Assembly (NCBI GenBank): GCA_947311845.1
Contig: CAMZMU010000027.1
Span: 25,326,368 to 25,390,367 of the forward strand
DNA: 64,000 nucleotides
Direction of reading: 5' to 3'
Source: Poa pratensis
Taxonomy: Eukaryota; Streptophyta; Magnoliopsida; Poales; Poaceae
Shown one piece after another: positions 10,337 through 20,140 of this stretch; position 1 is the stretch's first letter, and each line of letters opens with the position of its first letter. The position numbers and the translations under genes were made by a program. The notes beneath the pieces are model-generated. The model did not search any database and was not told the DNA's origin. It worked only from the letters and a program-made list of their open reading frames with translations.

Positions 10337-13303
10337 CTATTTCTCGTCCATGCCAGTACCAATGATGGCGAAACGCTCCGGGTTCTCCGAGTCCAGCGGG
10401 ATTTTCTTGGTCTCCTTGGGCACCTCGAATGAAGCGCTCATGTCCGGAGTAATTAGTCCGGACATGCCGAGCTGAGTAGACTGCGCCATTGCCACCACCT
10501 TCTGAAGTTGCTTCTTCTCCGCCGCGATCACCAAGGACTCGGCTAAACTAGATCCCGCCGAGGCACATTGCATAGCCTTCTTGTAGTCACCAGAAATGGT
10601 TATTATTCCCTTCGGCCCCGGCATTTTCATCTTTAGGTAGGCCACATGAGTGGAGATCATGAACTTGGCCAAGGCTGGCCTTCCCAGCAAGGCATGGTAA
10701 GGGCTCTGCAAGTCCACAACCTCGAACTCAAGACTTTCAACTCGGCTGTTATCTCGGGTACCAAAACCCACGTCGACCCAAATCTTTCCCATAGGTGCAC
10801 AAGAGACCCCGGGCACAATACCGTGAAATGTACAGCTGCTAGGCTGCAACTGGTTCGGTGAGTATCCCAGCTTGACCATTGTGTCTCGGTACATGATATT
10901 TATGGCACTCCCATTGTCCACCAAGACTCGGGTGAATCTCACATTGTTGGTCGGCCCACAAAACGTCGGATCCACCACCAGTGCATAGTTTCCAGGGCTC
11001 GGCATGATCCGAGGTGTATCTTGCCTGCTCCAAGTGATCTCTTGCTCGGACCAGTTCATGTATTTCACCACCGCCGGAGTTACTGCATTCACCTCCTTGG
11101 CACGCCTCAGCATACTCTTCTTATCAGTGGACTCAGTCACAAACACCACGTAGCTTTGATGTACTTCCCTATAATCATTACCGGGGTTCTCATACCTCTG
11201 ATTCTCAAAGGACCACGTTTGGCTTTGGCCGGCACCACCGTTGTTGTTGTTGCCCTGGGCACTCACTGCATTCACCGGTTTCGCCTGCACCGTCTTCTGG
11301 TTTTGGGCCGCATGGACCGGGGTTGAATTTGCTCCGGTTAAGCTCTGATTCTGCGCCGCTATGGTCGGCTTATGCTGCTGCTGCGCGTTCGGATATTGAG
11401 GTCTACGCCATTGGTTCGGTGGCCCACTCCGGTTTGCCCCAGCTTTCGCCCCTTCTGCAGCGGTTCGGTGATGAAAACTACACTGCAGAGTGGTATGGTT
11501 GGGTGTTCTGCCATTCCTGCCATGATAGATACATGGTCCATTCACCAATGACTCGTAAGTCACAGGTGGTCCGGCCTCTTGCCACTGCTTCGCACCACCT
11601 CCCTGATTCTGGTTCTGGTTCGGAGTCCACGCCTGACCCTCAGTCTTCGGTTTCTGGGCGCCTCCAGGTCCGGACTGACTTGGGTTTACAGCATTGACTT
11701 GGAAATCTGGTTCTCTCCTCTTCTGCCCGAACTCTTGACGGTTATCAAACCTCGGTCCGTTGTTGCGATTGTTCATCGGATTCCTCCTGTTCCGGGCATT
11801 CCCATCCAGCAGAGGCTGCATCGGATCGCCAAGGGCATAGGAATCAGCTATCCGAATCGTCTCGGCCAGAGTCTTTGGCATATCTCTCTGGAGCCTCTGC
11901 CACAACATGCTACCATACCGACATCCATCAGCAAACCACGCTATAGCCTGTGCTTCGATAACTCCCTCACAGGAGTTCCGAACATTGCTCCACCGAGTCA
12001 AGAATTCTCGGTCAGTCTCATTGTCCTCCTGCTTGCACGCCTGCAAAAGCTGAGGTCGGTTTGGCCTCTTGTAAGTGCTGGCGAAGTTGCTATTGAATGC
12101 CTCCTCTAAATCCAGCCAGCAATCGATGCTATTCTCCGGCAAATTGTTCAGCCAGATCCGAGCAGGACCTTCCAACATGTGCGGGAGATACCGGACCGCC
12201 CATCGGCGATTGCCCCCCGCAATGTATACTGCTGAAACATAATCAGCTAGCCAATCTTGCGGCTTGGTGCTCCCATTGTACGGCCTGGTACTCCGACCCA
12301 ACTGAAACTGAGACACTGGTGGAGGTGGTTCCTTCATGATCCGAGGTCCAAAACACGCCGGACCAGGAGGGCCTTCCTCCTCCAACTTCTCGGACATGTA
12401 AATCCGATCTAGCTTGTAGCGCGCATCACCTGTAGGCAACGTCCGAGCTCCGATACGCTCTCCCAATGCACCATCCACTCTATAGAATCCAGCCCGCTCC
12501 ATGGCTGAATTTCCATCATCATATCGGTCGCCACCTCGACCGACGTTCTTCGGCTGCGGAACATACTCCGGCTCTTGCTGATACTGCTCCTGCGGCCGGG
12601 GTTGCTGCTGATGCCTCGGGGGCTGAGGTGGTTTACCTCGGCCAGCCGACGCTGCTTGCCCACCGTTCTGATTTCCCTGAGCTGAACGGCCTTTAGCTCG
12701 GCTTGCATCACCTGGGCCGGGGTCTCCATTGGCTCGGCTAGCGTCGCCGACCTTTTGCTTCCCAGCTAACACCGGATCGTACACTTGCAGCTGCATCTCC
12801 TTGTTCCGACCTGAAGTGACACTCCGGGCACGATCGGCTCCTCCGACGTGTGGAGACGAGGCTTGCCCCTTGGACCTCTGGCTAACTGGCCTAATCGAAT
12901 GGACCGCCTGCGAACCGCCAAGCCCGGCCTTGCGGAGGGCTTCATTTTGCTTGCTGGCCACATGCACTAACTCATTGAGCCGCTTCTGCTGCTCACGCCA
13001 TGCATCTCCGGTCAACTCCGATAGCCCGGCCCTTACTGCTTCGGCTGCTCTAAGGTTCTTGGCTGGTGAACTATACACCGGCCTACCAGTAGCCGACCTG
13101 CTACTTGTTGCCTTACTCGAGCCCGAGACTGCAGCCCTAACCATCTCCTCATAGAGGTCCTTGCCTCGGTTGAACAGAGCAGCTTTCTTACGCCGCACAA
13201 CCGGAGTAAAACCATCTTCTATACCATGTGCAGCATTGTACTCCTTCTGCTCCATATCGAACTGCTGCTTAGCCTCGGCCAGCAACCGAGCTTCTCTCAG
13301 CAC
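10337..13303 (-). CDS. Gag-protease polyprotein of element 1
   Basis: Structural capsid protein followed by the aspartic protease that matures the polyprotein. The 988-codon frame starts in a coiled-coil-like stretch (LREARLLAEAKQQFDMEQ), passes a Q/P/N-rich linker, then the retrotransposon gag domain (about residues 310-470, with WLADYVSAVYIAGGN and ARIWLNNLPENSIDCW). A degenerate zinc knuckle follows (CIYHGRNGRTPNHTTLQC) rather than a canonical CX2CX4HX4C. The protease centre is LVDNGSAINIM at about residue 790, with ALLGRPAL downstream. The frame ends at the TAG at 10337-10339; RT continues in the same frame right after it. The natural N-terminus lies upstream and is frameshifted. Confidence 0.9.
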   Translation of the reverse strand: MLREARLLAEAKQQFDMEQKEYNAAHGIEDGFTPVVRRKKAALFNRGKDLYEEMVRAAVSGSSKATSSRSATGRPVYSSPAKNLRAAEAVRAGLSELTGDAWREQQKRLNELVHVASKQNEALRKAGLGGSQAVHSIRPVSQRSKGQASSPHVGGADRARSVTSGRNKEMQLQVYDPVLAGKQKVGDASRANGDPGPGDASRAKGRSAQGNQNGGQAASAGRGKPPQPPRHQQQPRPQEQYQQEPEYVPQPKNVGRGGDRYDDGNSAMERAGFYRVDGALGERIGARTLPTGDARYKLDRIYMSEKLEEEGPPGPACFGPRIMKEPPPPVSQFQLGRSTRPYNGSTKPQDWLADYVSAVYIAGGNRRWAVRYLPHMLEGPARIWLNNLPENSIDCWLDLEEAFNSNFASTYKRPNRPQLLQACKQEDNETDREFLTRWSNVRNSCEGVIEAQAIAWFADGCRYGSMLWQRLQRDMPKTLAETIRIADSYALGDPMQPLLDGNARNRRNPMNNRNNGPRFDNRQEFGQKRREPDFQVNAVNPSQSGPGGAQKPKTEGQAWTPNQNQNQGGGAKQWQEAGPPVTYESLVNGPCIYHGRNGRTPNHTTLQCSFHHRTAAEGAKAGANRSGPPNQWRRPQYPNAQQQHKPTIAAQNQSLTGANSTPVHAAQNQKTVQAKPVNAVSAQGNNNNGGAGQSQTWSFENQRYENPGNDYREVHQSYVVFVTESTDKKSMLRRAKEVNAVTPAVVKYMNWSEQEITWSRQDTPRIMPSPGNYALVVDPTFCGPTNNVRFTRVLVDNGSAINIMYRDTMVKLGYSPNQLQPSSCTFHGIVPGVSCAPMGKIWVDVGFGTRDNSRVESLEFEVVDLQSPYHALLGRPALAKFMISTHVAYLKMKMPGPKGIITISGDYKKAMQCASAGSSLAESLVIAAEKKQLQKVVAMAQSTQLGMSGLITPDMSASFEVPKETKKIPLDSENPERFAIIGTGMDEK

Positions 13304-13906
13304 TCTGGCGCTCTGCCTCTAACCCGGCCACCGTATGCTCCACACTTGCCTCTACTGCGAGTGGCCGAGCTAACCTATCAACGATAGCTTCTAAGGGAAC
13401 TTCTTCCCTTGGCATGCCCAACTGCTCATTCTGACTAGGTTTCTCGTACGGAAACTTCGCCGCCCGACCTGATTTCTCAGGCAGCGCGGTTGGCGTCGCC
13501 TCCACCTCGGCTAGCGCGACCTTGCCAGCATCTGCCTTGCTAGCTGCAGGCTTGGTGCCAGCCACCATCACCTCCACACACCTCGGAGGGCGAGTGACAC
13601 GCGGCCCAAAGCCGCCAGGAGAGGAGTTTCGTCGTCCACGAGCACCTGCTCCGGGTACTCGCGAGCCACCTCGACAGCAACGTATGTGGGGAAGCTGCCG
13701 AGCATCATGAGGAAACCATCGGTGGGGAAAGGCTTGCCGGCGAAGCACCCCGCATTGTCGCTCACAAAGGCGAACTCGCCGATCTTGGTAACAAGGCCAG
13801 AAAGAACACACTCAGAGGAGCCCGTCCGGATGGAAACTCCACCCAACGCCTCAATCTGCCCCACGGTGGGCGCCAACTGTCGTGGTGGGATCACGGCAGA
13901 TGCCAT
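13269..13906 (-). pseudogene. Frameshifted N-terminal part of element 1 gag
   Basis: Two overlapping minus-strand frames continue the gag protein upstream. The frame from 13906 reads out of the LTR through the primer-binding site and on with IGEFAFVSDNAGCFAGK and FPTYVAVEVAREYPEQVL to a stop at 13568. A second frame carries the sequence on (AALPEKSGRAAKFPYEK-like region, then LEAIVDRLARPLAVEASVE) to 13269, where the long gag frame takes over. At least two one-base shifts, near 13600 and near 13300, are needed to join them. The segment resembles a conserved gag leader more than chance frames, but I cannot name a domain. Confidence 0.6.
13858..13875 (-). promoter_or_regulatory. Primer-binding site of element 1
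   Basis: Minus-strand TGGCGCCCACCGTGGGGC lies two bases inside the 5' LTR. It starts with TGG, complementary to a tRNA CCA end. Elements 2 and 3 have exactly the same 18 bases at the same distance from their LTRs. I do not name the tRNA. Confidence 0.9.
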
Positions 13907-14825
13907 GGGTATGGCTTAGTTGGGGCCGAATGGTCGTTGGGGGAATCCGGGGAGGGTTTATGCACTCAAGATGTGCACAAGCAAGAACATGCAAGAAACC
14001 ACAAGAACATGAACAAGAAACCAAGAAATCCAAGAACACAAAAGACACCACGATGTACCCAGGTTCGGGGCCTTCGTGAGGAAGTAAAACCCCTACTCCT
14101 GCCTTTCCTCTCTCAATATATCAGTGTCGTTCTCAGGTACAAGGTGCTCCTCGAGCTGTATGATGCTGCTCAAGTGAGAGCTCTAGATAGAAGATGAAAC
14201 TATGAAGGGGGAAATGAGCTAGGGTTTTTGCCGTCCTCCTCCCTGGAGGTAGAGATGCCGCATATATACATGGCCGAAGTACAGTTTTACCCCTGCCTAC
14301 AACTAACAATGGCATGGCCAAAAGGTAGAAGACAAGCCTCTGCCTCCTGCCAGCTCAACGGCCGGACTGTCAGGCCAGACAGGCCTAGCTTTCCTCTTCC
14401 GGTCATACTTCAGTAGCCTGCCGAGGTCTAGCCTGTAGACCTTTCCCGAAATAGCCAAGTCAGCTCCTAGGCCCCCGAGCTTCCGGGAAACCCGTGGACG
14501 GACCTCGCCGTCCTCTGAAGCTTCGGGCCACGAGCTCTGCGGCGCCCGTGACCTCTCTGACATGCCTCGATCCTTGCTGCCAACCTCGGATAACACTCCT
14601 GATCCTATACCTCGGTAGAGAATACCTTATTCCTGTGGTAGCTAGCTGACTGCCCCGAGGTTGATATCTCGGAGGATATACCTCGGAGAATATACCTCAG
14701 ACGTACGCCTTACGTCGGATGACGCCTCCTGCGTCCTTGCTCAATCGTTACCTCGGACAGCTTACTGCCTTAACCTTACATGTCTTTACCTCATCTTTAC
14801 CCTACCCGGGGGTAACCCCCCGACA
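13878..14825 (-). repeat. 5' LTR of element 1
   Basis: A 948-bp repeat from TGTCGTGGTGGG to CCCCCGACA on the plus strand. Reading on the minus strand it begins TGTCGGGGGG and contains a TATA box (plus-strand CATATATACATGG near 14260-14271), so the genomic RNA should start just downstream, near 14230. The target duplication TACAG follows at 14826-14830. Confidence 0.95.
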
Positions 14826-14984
14826 TACAGTTTGAAATGAGGAGCATTGGGGAGGTAACCACCAAGTAATCAGAATTCAGAAAAATGGGTACACTGGCAT
14901 TTCATCGAAGTAAAGAACTTGAGGAAAGAAAATATCAAAACTCACTGGCCTCACCCTGCTATTACAACACGAATAACACAACTC

Positions 14985-15112
14985 TCACTGCAACAGCCGC
15001 CTACATTGTTCCCTCTTGTGTGCAGCCTCAAGATAGGACATGCCATATTCATGGTTTGCCAAGGGCAACCATCGTTCCAACAAGGTAAAGTGCACACCCC
15101 ATTCATGAAAGC
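14985..15112 (-). pseudogene. Probable terminal exon of a decayed host gene
   Basis: Minus-strand exon-like stretch after a CTTTAG acceptor. It reads FHEWGVHFTLLERW and then LEAAHKREQCRRLLQ before a TGA at 14987-14985. The composition (long open run, charged helix, normal codon use) looks coding, in contrast to its AT-rich surroundings. I do not recognise the protein. It may be the 3' end of the gene whose 5' exons lie at 24335-22488, but the connection is not proven. It lies 160 bp from the insertion point of element 1. Confidence 0.4.
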
Positions 15113-16566
15113 CTAAAGTTACTGCCACCAATGGTGTCAAGGGAACTGAAATAAAAATGGGTCAGCAACTCATAATAAAGTATCTTCCATTGGTTCATAT
15201 CCTATATAAACAAAAATTGGCTAACCAGGTTGGAAAATGCAAGCCAAAATTACGGAGCTTGGTTATATATTGGATTTCAATGTTAAAATTAGCATATTGT
15301 GATCCATGTGTTGCCTTTGCATCAACCAGGAAAGTGTCTTAGAAAAACATGATTGGGCACCCTCCAGAGATGCAACCCTTTTCACAGAAAAGGAGCACAT
15401 CCATCTTAGAACCTTTTAAATCTGATGGGAAACCTCAACTTATCTGAGACCAACACTTGTAGAGAACTTGTGTTGTCAGGTTGTTTTCATGTTTAAGTCA
15501 GATAGTACATTTTTAGTCTTGATTCCTAAAATGGATCCAGCGTTGCAACCAATGTGAATTACAGTGAAAGCAAAATGTAAAGCTTTTTCTAAGAATGATC
15601 ACATAAAGTATTGTTTCTAATACATCGACCGCAAGAAAGCCATTGAATTATTCTGAAGATTATCACATTACATCAGTTGACATAGATTAAAGACATATAA
15701 CTAAAGAAGTACCAAACGAAAAGATTTTGGACCATCTAACCATCACATAACTATTCTCCTATTAATTATTTTCATAGCATAATCAAGTGAAAAGAAAGGG
15801 ATATACAAAACTTGTACTCAAAGATTTATCCTCACAAAATGATAAATCTAAATACTTTGGAGTCCAGAGTCAGCAAAAGTTAAGTATACGGATATTTACC
15901 GAAAAAAATGTTTAACTATAAAGCTTACTAACAATATGCTTATGAAAAGAATTAGGCAATTACAGTAAATGGTATTAGATAGAAACAGACGCATGGTGCA
16001 AGAAGACAAAAGATGTATGTAGTTCCTACAGGTCCCACCCCAAAAACAATTGAGCTATCAAAGAAGAAACAAATCAAGTTGCAAGACACCAATAAGAAAA
16101 AGGGGAATAGGGAGATTCTTTTTGGTACATAGCGAATGCTGACAAAAAATGCAGTAGGCATACAAAGCTTGTAAGCATATCTAACCAAACCAAGCTTGTC
16201 AGCATCTCCTGCCAAATCAGCACCAACATCTTAGCGTCTAGTGAGCAGCAGAACCCTGCCAAGGATAACAAAGACAACGCAAGTAACGATGAAAAATAAA
16301 TCGCTCAAAGAAAACAGACGACAGGAAACCACCTCTCACCGAGCAAAACATGAAGTACCAACGGATGAATTGAAGCAACAGTCCTACACACGAGGCAGAC
16401 ATGAGAGATACTCAAGCAATGATTAAGCGGTTTATGATATACATCATCCAATATACTACATCGAGAGAAAAAAAAACGACCAAATCTGAAGAGCTTGTGG
16501 AGGAATAGGCAAGAGAAGATAAGGGGAAAGAGTACAAAGCGATTGGGGTGGTTGTCGGAAGCATAC
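15113..16566. other. AT-rich host sequence, no gene seen
   Basis: Low-complexity, AT-rich sequence with many stops in all frames. It looks like intron or intergenic DNA. I see no transposon ends, RNA gene or long open frame. Confidence 0.5.
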
Positions 16567-16639
16567 CTTCTTACAGTGCACCCGCTGTGGAACCATGGAG
16601 TGAGGACACCAATGGAGGTCGAGCTCCTCGTGTTCGCGG
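16567..16639 (-). pseudogene. Small exon-like block of an unrecognised host gene
   Basis: A 73-bp minus-strand block bounded by a good acceptor (TTCTTTCTCAG) and a good donor (AAG/GTATGC). Inside, one frame reads REHEELDLHWCPHSMVPQRV without stops. It has no recognised domain. It may belong to the same decayed minus-strand gene as the exons at 22-24 kb, or be an extra 3' exon near the four-exon model at 17.9-19.6 kb. Confidence 0.4.
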
Positions 16640-17906
16640 CTGAGAAAGAAGACAGGAGGAGGTCAGACTGGAATAGTCATGTACAACTGCTACTCCACTG
16701 CCTCAAATTATGGCAAGACGTGTATTAAGTATATCGTAAAACCCAAGTATGAAATGTCCGCTGCAAAACAAAAATGCCATCTCCTAGGAATGTACAATGT
16801 GTTCAACCATTCTTAAGATGACAACACTGTTAAAGCATATTTCTATAGAACGAAATATCTGGCTCTAGCTTTAAGCTTAAATGGCCTGAAGGCCATACTT
16901 TCTTTGAGACATGCAGGTTGTATCCCTTTGTTTTCTAAAGAGCCAAAAGAACCTTTCAAGTATTTAAATAAGTGCTAATTCAGTATGTAAGATTAGTTTA
17001 AGCGAAGAGAACATCACCACATGCAATTAATAGCATAATTTGCCCGAAAAGGACTGTAGTTATTAACAATATAATTTGTGAAGATGACTTGGCATTTCAA
17101 TTCCAGTAACTCAAGACCACCCATTCAAAAAGCAAAGAAGTATAGAATAGATGTATTTTATGGATAAGATTTAGCTTGCACAAAGTAAAGGTCATAGTGC
17201 TTTAATGAGTACTGCACAATTTAACAAAATTTAAGGGCAACTTAACTCATGAATATGGTTACCTTGAGATGAAAAATACATGGCTACCAGACGAAGAGAA
17301 ACTCATGTGAAACTACTGTTGTTTATGGACAGCTTTGCTGTTAGAGAGTTTGCAGAACTGGCTTCTACCCACTCTTACAGAATTTCACGGAAACTTCCAA
17401 CATAAATGAATATTCTCATGATGTATCTCAGATGACGGCTGTAACTTCATTGTCGAGATGGACCATAACAACATATCAATGAAGGCATGTCATTGGTAAT
17501 TTTAGGTGTAGATGCTAAGAAACATAGCCATGTATGAAATCTAGGTACGGGTGACCATTAAATGTGCTCAGTATGGTACTCTAAAGTTCAGGCTTAAAAT
17601 GACAAATATTAAGCAGTAATGCATGCTTCTATATATCGATGCTTTTACAATCGAGTTGCAGCTGTAACTAACTAATCAAGTACCAATGGAAGTAAACAGC
17701 AATCAATCATCAAACAGATGCAAATCCAAAGGATTAACGAAATCAATTAAAAAGGAGGAGCAAGAATGGGTAGGAAATGGAATCATGATTACTATCAGCG
17801 GCAAGAGAAAGGCCAAGAAGCGCCAAATCGTCTAGCACTGGGCTCAGGATAAGGCTTTTAGAGGATTGGGACCAGAGCGTGTTCAGGCTGTAGAAACTGC
17901 ACAACT
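16640..17906. other. Host sequence without a recognisable gene
   Basis: AT-rich, with stops in all frames. From 17780 to 17906 it would be the 3' untranslated region of the four-exon model. No mobile-element ends were found. Confidence 0.4.
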
Positions 17907-19636
17907 TCATCGACGGCTTCCCAGTGCGCTCAAGGTCAGTGTGTACAGCTCAAACTCCATGTAGCAAGCCTTCTTCGCCTCAACCGGTGGCAGCCAGGTT
18001 ATCATCGCCTTCAAGAGCTGGACCAGGGCAACCTGCAGGTCAAGAATGAATTGCTTGTCAATAGGATTCCTCTGGTGCCAGCGGGAACTGGAGGAGACCT
18101 TGCACGTCGCCACAATCCGTCCAAAGAATAAATTGACCAAGAGACATATATTGGAAGGACAAAGATAGAACTGTAAGGTAAAAATGAATCTTTAGCAACT
18201 GAACAGACACCAAGTCGAGAGAACCAACATTCATCACATCTTTCTAAGTGGCTATGCAGTGATCTAAACAAACTACGTTTAGGTCATCTCATTTGATAAA
18301 GTTCAGAACCTCTACTTGAAGAACTCCATCAATACGTTGTTAAAGATCTAACCAGTACATGATTTTCCACTAAAATTAAGTCATAATAGCATCCTTCTTA
18401 TATAATCATATACTACACAACACAGTGTATTTTGATTGACCTATCAAACAGTACTAATTAGTTCATTTGTCCAGCATGATATACTAACTTGTTATCGCTG
18501 ATGGTCGTTTAAAAAGTACCTTTCAACACCATTACATGAAAGTTATCCAGTACGTCAATGGATTATATGGAATGAGCAGAAAAGAAAAAGAAGTAAAAAC
18601 ATGATAGACCTAGACACACCATCTCAACAGGGTCTGGAGACCAAAGTGATCAAGGAGGACAGTTCTGACCTCGACGGTGACTACATGCAATTGCAACAGA
18701 AACGGTAGTTATTCAGCCTACACAAAATAAATTCAAGGAGAACTGAAAGAGGAACCAGATCAGAAAAACTGAAATTTACATGGAGATGTGTATGTATTGT
18801 GCGTGCAAAGCTTCTCCCATGTCCTAAGCTTTTTCACACCTTATCTTTTGCCTAACGAACACACTTGAGTTAAATCTGCTCAGAGGAAACAATTCGACTA
18901 TATGCGATCCACTTTGTTACTGCATCAGTGATGTTGTTTTTTGGGTTCAACTCACCAGAAAATTTCTTAATAATCAAATAATTTATTAACGACCAGGTTA
19001 AAGTTGCAGAGTTCTATCTCTTAGACAAGTCTGAATCCATCAAGAGGAGATATAGTTCTGAATTCTACAATGCAAATATGTTGTTCCGTGAGCATACTAT
19101 ACATACTATTCAATTAGGAACCTTACCATGGACTTTACACTCCATGTGATCTTGGACCAATGTGAAATCTGAATCCGTAGTATGCTCGGGATTCAGATTT
19201 TGCGGTTTGCATATAGCTGTCAAGATATAATAGCGTAGTTAGTAACTTGAAAATTAGCAAAACAGTAAATAATAGGTCCCCTGTGAAAAGTATTCCAAAA
19301 ACCGATAAAATTAGAAAGATAAGCAAGCACAAGAAAAATAAGGGGAAATCCACGATAACCCCCAGTTCGCGCGCCTTTGATCATATGCCCCCCCTTGTGT
19401 CACTGACATGTGGGGAAATAAAATCAAGAAATGCAACCTGGTACTTTCAGTGCCTCAGGTTTGATATCATGGTGAAGGCCATGTCGCTCCTCACCAACCT
19501 CAGTGACGAAACAATTGATCGGCGGATTCGACTGCTCCTCCTTATCCTCGTGCAGTTGTGCTCGCTCCTCACAATTTCCCGCACCTGCAAGGGGAGGCAC
19601 ACTGCCGTGTCGGTAGGCCTGAAGAGCTGCATCCAT
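17907..19636 (-). CDS. Four-exon gene model, hypothetical protein of 176 residues
   Basis: Minus-strand exons 19636-19438, 19216-19127, 18680-18620 and 18087-17907. All introns are GT-AG, and the leftover bases at each junction (1, 1 and 2) fit the next exon, giving a single 531-bp open frame with stop TGA. Protein landmarks: start MDAALQAYRHG, a charged region EERAQLHEDKEEQ, then CKPQNLNPEHTTDSDF, VEVRTVLLDHFGLQTLL, and a C-terminal helix LQVALVQLLKAMITWLPP. No known domain, signal peptide or membrane segment. The ATG is the only in-frame one; the same frame is open upstream through GC-rich sequence to about 20122, so the true start could be elsewhere or the piece could be a captured fragment. 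Intact splice phases argue against random sequence. Confidence 0.5.
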
Positions 19637-20140
19637 CTTCGGCGCCAGTGCGACTGAAGACCACGGCTGCGAGGACAGCCACTCAGCCAGCGGCGCCGCG
19701 CGTTGCCCGAACTCGTCTTCTTCACCCTGCCGGCCCGCGCCGAGGCGCCGCCGCCGCTGGTCACGCAGCACACGCGCCGGCCGATGGGCGTCGAAGGGGT
19801 CCTCGCGGAGCAGCAGCCGGAGCTGCGCCTGCTGAAACAGCTTCCGATGGCGCAGGCGCAGCGAAGCGGCGGGACTGCTGCCCGCGGCGAGGGGTTCGGG
19901 ATCGGGACCCAACGCCGCAGAGGCGCCTCGCGCTGGGCGTGCACGGCGTCTTGGGTGTCTTGGGAGTACGCGTCCCGCTGCGGCCGGCGCGGACGACGAC
20001 CCCTGCGCCGCCGGTGCCGCAGCAGTTGGCCGCCGCCAGCGCCGCGCGTGGGAGTGAGAGAGGCGGGGGGGGGGGGGGGGGTGGGGGGGTGGGGGGGGGG
20101 GGAATTGTGCACGTTTTTGCACAAAAGCGCTCCTATTTTT
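19637..20140 (-). other. GC-rich upstream region of the four-exon model, with a poly-G/poly-C tract
   Basis: Very GC-rich against AT-rich flanks. The frame of the four-exon model stays open here, with stretches such as KLFQQAQLRLLLREDPFD, but no ATG. At 20068-20101 the plus strand has long G runs broken only by single T bases, which on the minus strand would encode a proline run or lie in the 5' leader. Likely a promoter or first-exon region (CpG-rich). Confidence 0.4.

Larger units (their letters stand above)
493..14825 (-). mobile_element. Element 1: complete Ty3/gypsy (Tat-like) LTR retrotransposon
   Basis: The element reads on the minus strand: 5' LTR 14825-13878, primer-binding site 13875-13858, gag-protease, RT-RNaseH, integrase, then a spacer with an opposite-strand spliced gene, a polypurine tract beside 1431, and the 3' LTR 1430-493. 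The 5-bp target duplication TACAG is at 488-492 and 14826-14830. The order RT, RNase H, integrase makes it Ty3/gypsy. A second RNase H domain after RT and an extra antisense gene before the 3' LTR are hallmarks of the Tat lineage. The coding part is nearly complete but carries a stop and several frameshifts, so this copy is probably not active by itself. I do not assign a Triticeae family name. Confidence 0.95.

Noticed and set aside
11021..13154. Plus-strand frames opposite gag (up to 176 codons)
   Set aside because: Shadows of the 988-codon gag-protease frame.
14885..15116. Plus-strand small frames of about 65 codons at 14.9-15.1 kb
   Set aside because: Opposite strand of a better exon candidate ending at a TGA at 14985. 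No domain or promoter on the plus strand.
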